DNA of 29,361 nucleotides from positions 1 through 29,361 of IMG/VR virus record IMGVR_UViG_3300010354_000419. One strand, 5' to 3'. Position 1 is the first letter of the stretch, and every line of letters begins with the position of its first letter. This document shows, piece after piece, positions 28,793 through 29,361 of this stretch. The notes below the pieces were generated by a model that was not told the DNA's origin, made no database searches, and saw nothing but the letters and a program-made list of their open reading frames with translations. The position numbers were made by a program, and so were the translations under genes. This DNA is from a virus.

Positions 28793-29361
28793 GCCATTCC
28801 CCTCCCACCGCGACCAGCGCGGTACATAGTTTCTGCGGCTTTGATTCTACGGGCCAATGGTTGACCTTCGGCCATACCAGCCAACATCTCAAGCAGTGCA
28901 TCCACATTGGGGCTACTATAAAGTCGGTCAACTGCAAGGATATCCTCGACGGTAGCGGGCCGTAGTTGATTAATCATCTGCATGAATGGGCCTTGCTGGT
29001 CGGGTAGTATCAAACCCATACGCTCTTGAAGTGTGCGGCCAAAATTGAGTGGGCTGGTGAGTATGCGGTACTGCTCGGGGGTTATGACGTCTGAGACTAT
29101 TTCGGCTCGCACGGCATCCCTCGCGGCACCACTCGCGGCAGAACTCGGTCTGGTACGCGCGGCCTTGTCTGCGGCATACCCCGCGGCAGTCCTCGCGGCA
29201 TCCATCGCGGCATCCCTCGCGGCACCCCACGCGGCCTGCGATGCGACACTCCACGCGCCAGCATCCGCGGTATTCCACGCCTCACCACTCGCCCGCGCCG
29301 CATCGTCACTCATCGTGGGAAGGAAGTTCAACAACCCACGAACCTGTGCCGCATTCGGACC
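28789..29361 (-). CDS. Virion-type protein with AAxx tetrapeptide repeats (cut by right edge)
   Basis: Open to the right edge with no start codon seen, so the N-terminus is missing. About residues 30-80 of the visible part are a run of four-residue repeats AA(R/M/W)(D/T/G)-type (AARDAAMDAART..), followed by VSDVITPEQYRILTSPL. This repeat followed by an ITPEQYxxLTxP segment is of a kind I recognise from phage proteins. The rest is helical. Virion role inferred from neighbours. Confidence 0.6.
   Translation of the reverse strand, partial: GPNAAQVRGLLNFLPTMSDDAARASGEAWNTADAGAWSVASQAAWGAARDAAMDAARTAAGYAADKAARTRPSSAASGAARDAVRAEIVSDVITPEQYRILTSPLNFGRTLQERMGLILPDQQGPFMQMINQLRPATVEDILAVDRLYSSPNVDALLEMLAGMAEGQPLARRIKAAETMYRAGRGGRGMA
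29112..29240 (-). repeat. 12-bp tandem repeats coding AAxx
   Basis: A 12-bp unit of the type CTCGCGGCATCC repeats about nine times with substitutions and one interruption. Each unit codes four residues, two of them Ala. Confidence 0.75.

Noticed and set aside
1-29361. tRNA genes, insertion sequences, integrase or attachment site
   Set aside because: I saw no cloverleaf, transposase, recombinase motif or flanking direct repeats on either strand.

Overview
This window is a 29 kb piece of a tailed-phage genome. The virion genes point to a short-tailed (podovirus-like) phage: small and large terminase, portal, scaffold, capsid, an SU10-type head-tail adaptor, a long nozzle-like tail protein and several Ala/Gly-rich internal (ejection) proteins. 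The gene content, frequent GTG starts, moderately high GC and TGTGA-N6-TCACA operator sites would fit an actinobacterial host, but nothing here proves the host. No integrase, tRNA, endolysin, DNA polymerase or RNA polymerase gene lies in the window. Both ends cut through genes, so more genome exists on each side.

Layout. (1) 1-15819, leftward: the structural module, read right to left as terS, a small gene, terL, portal, a 51-aa zinc protein, two unknown genes, scaffold, capsid, adaptor, nozzle, two internal virion proteins and a large virion protein cut by the left edge. (2) 15820-16876: a non-coding control region of about 1 kb with palindromes, alternating TA/GC DNA, a G-quadruplex-type G-run, four palindromic iterons, CRP-like operators and divergent promoters. 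It is the best origin/switch candidate. (3) 16877-27449, rightward: the early/middle module. It has many small, tightly overlapping genes, a SprT-like zinc protein, a two-HTH DNA-binding protein, a second HExxH protein, a Cas4/AddB-type Fe-S nuclease, a RepA/RecA-fold ATPase, an ExQ PD-(D/E)XK-like protein, an FmdB zinc ribbon, a sigma region-4-like protein and an Hjc-like resolvase. (4) 27396-29361, leftward again: a small secreted protein plus a second group of probable virion genes, convergent with the early module.

Three repeated regulatory systems stand out. A: a leftward element TCCCCACT-N3-GGCT(N)TA occurs five times, each time just before a leftward gene block, and looks like a late phage promoter. 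B: a cassette of a TGTGA-N6-TCACA palindrome, exactly 10 nt, a TTGACA-like -35 and 16-17 nt to a GAC(A/T)(A/G)T -10 precedes the short rightward units; one copy is bidirectional and another promoter carries the palindrome over its -10. C: the 9-mer CTTACGACA / TGTCGTAAG occurs 12 times exactly in 5.7 kb (16.4-22.1 kb), in both orientations and several reading frames, often on start or stop codons. This resembles the dispersed stoperators of mycobacteriophage L5. The two-HTH protein (20712-21311) and the sigma-4-like protein (26229-26678) are the obvious candidates to read these sites.

All calls come from reading the sequence; no database search was run.
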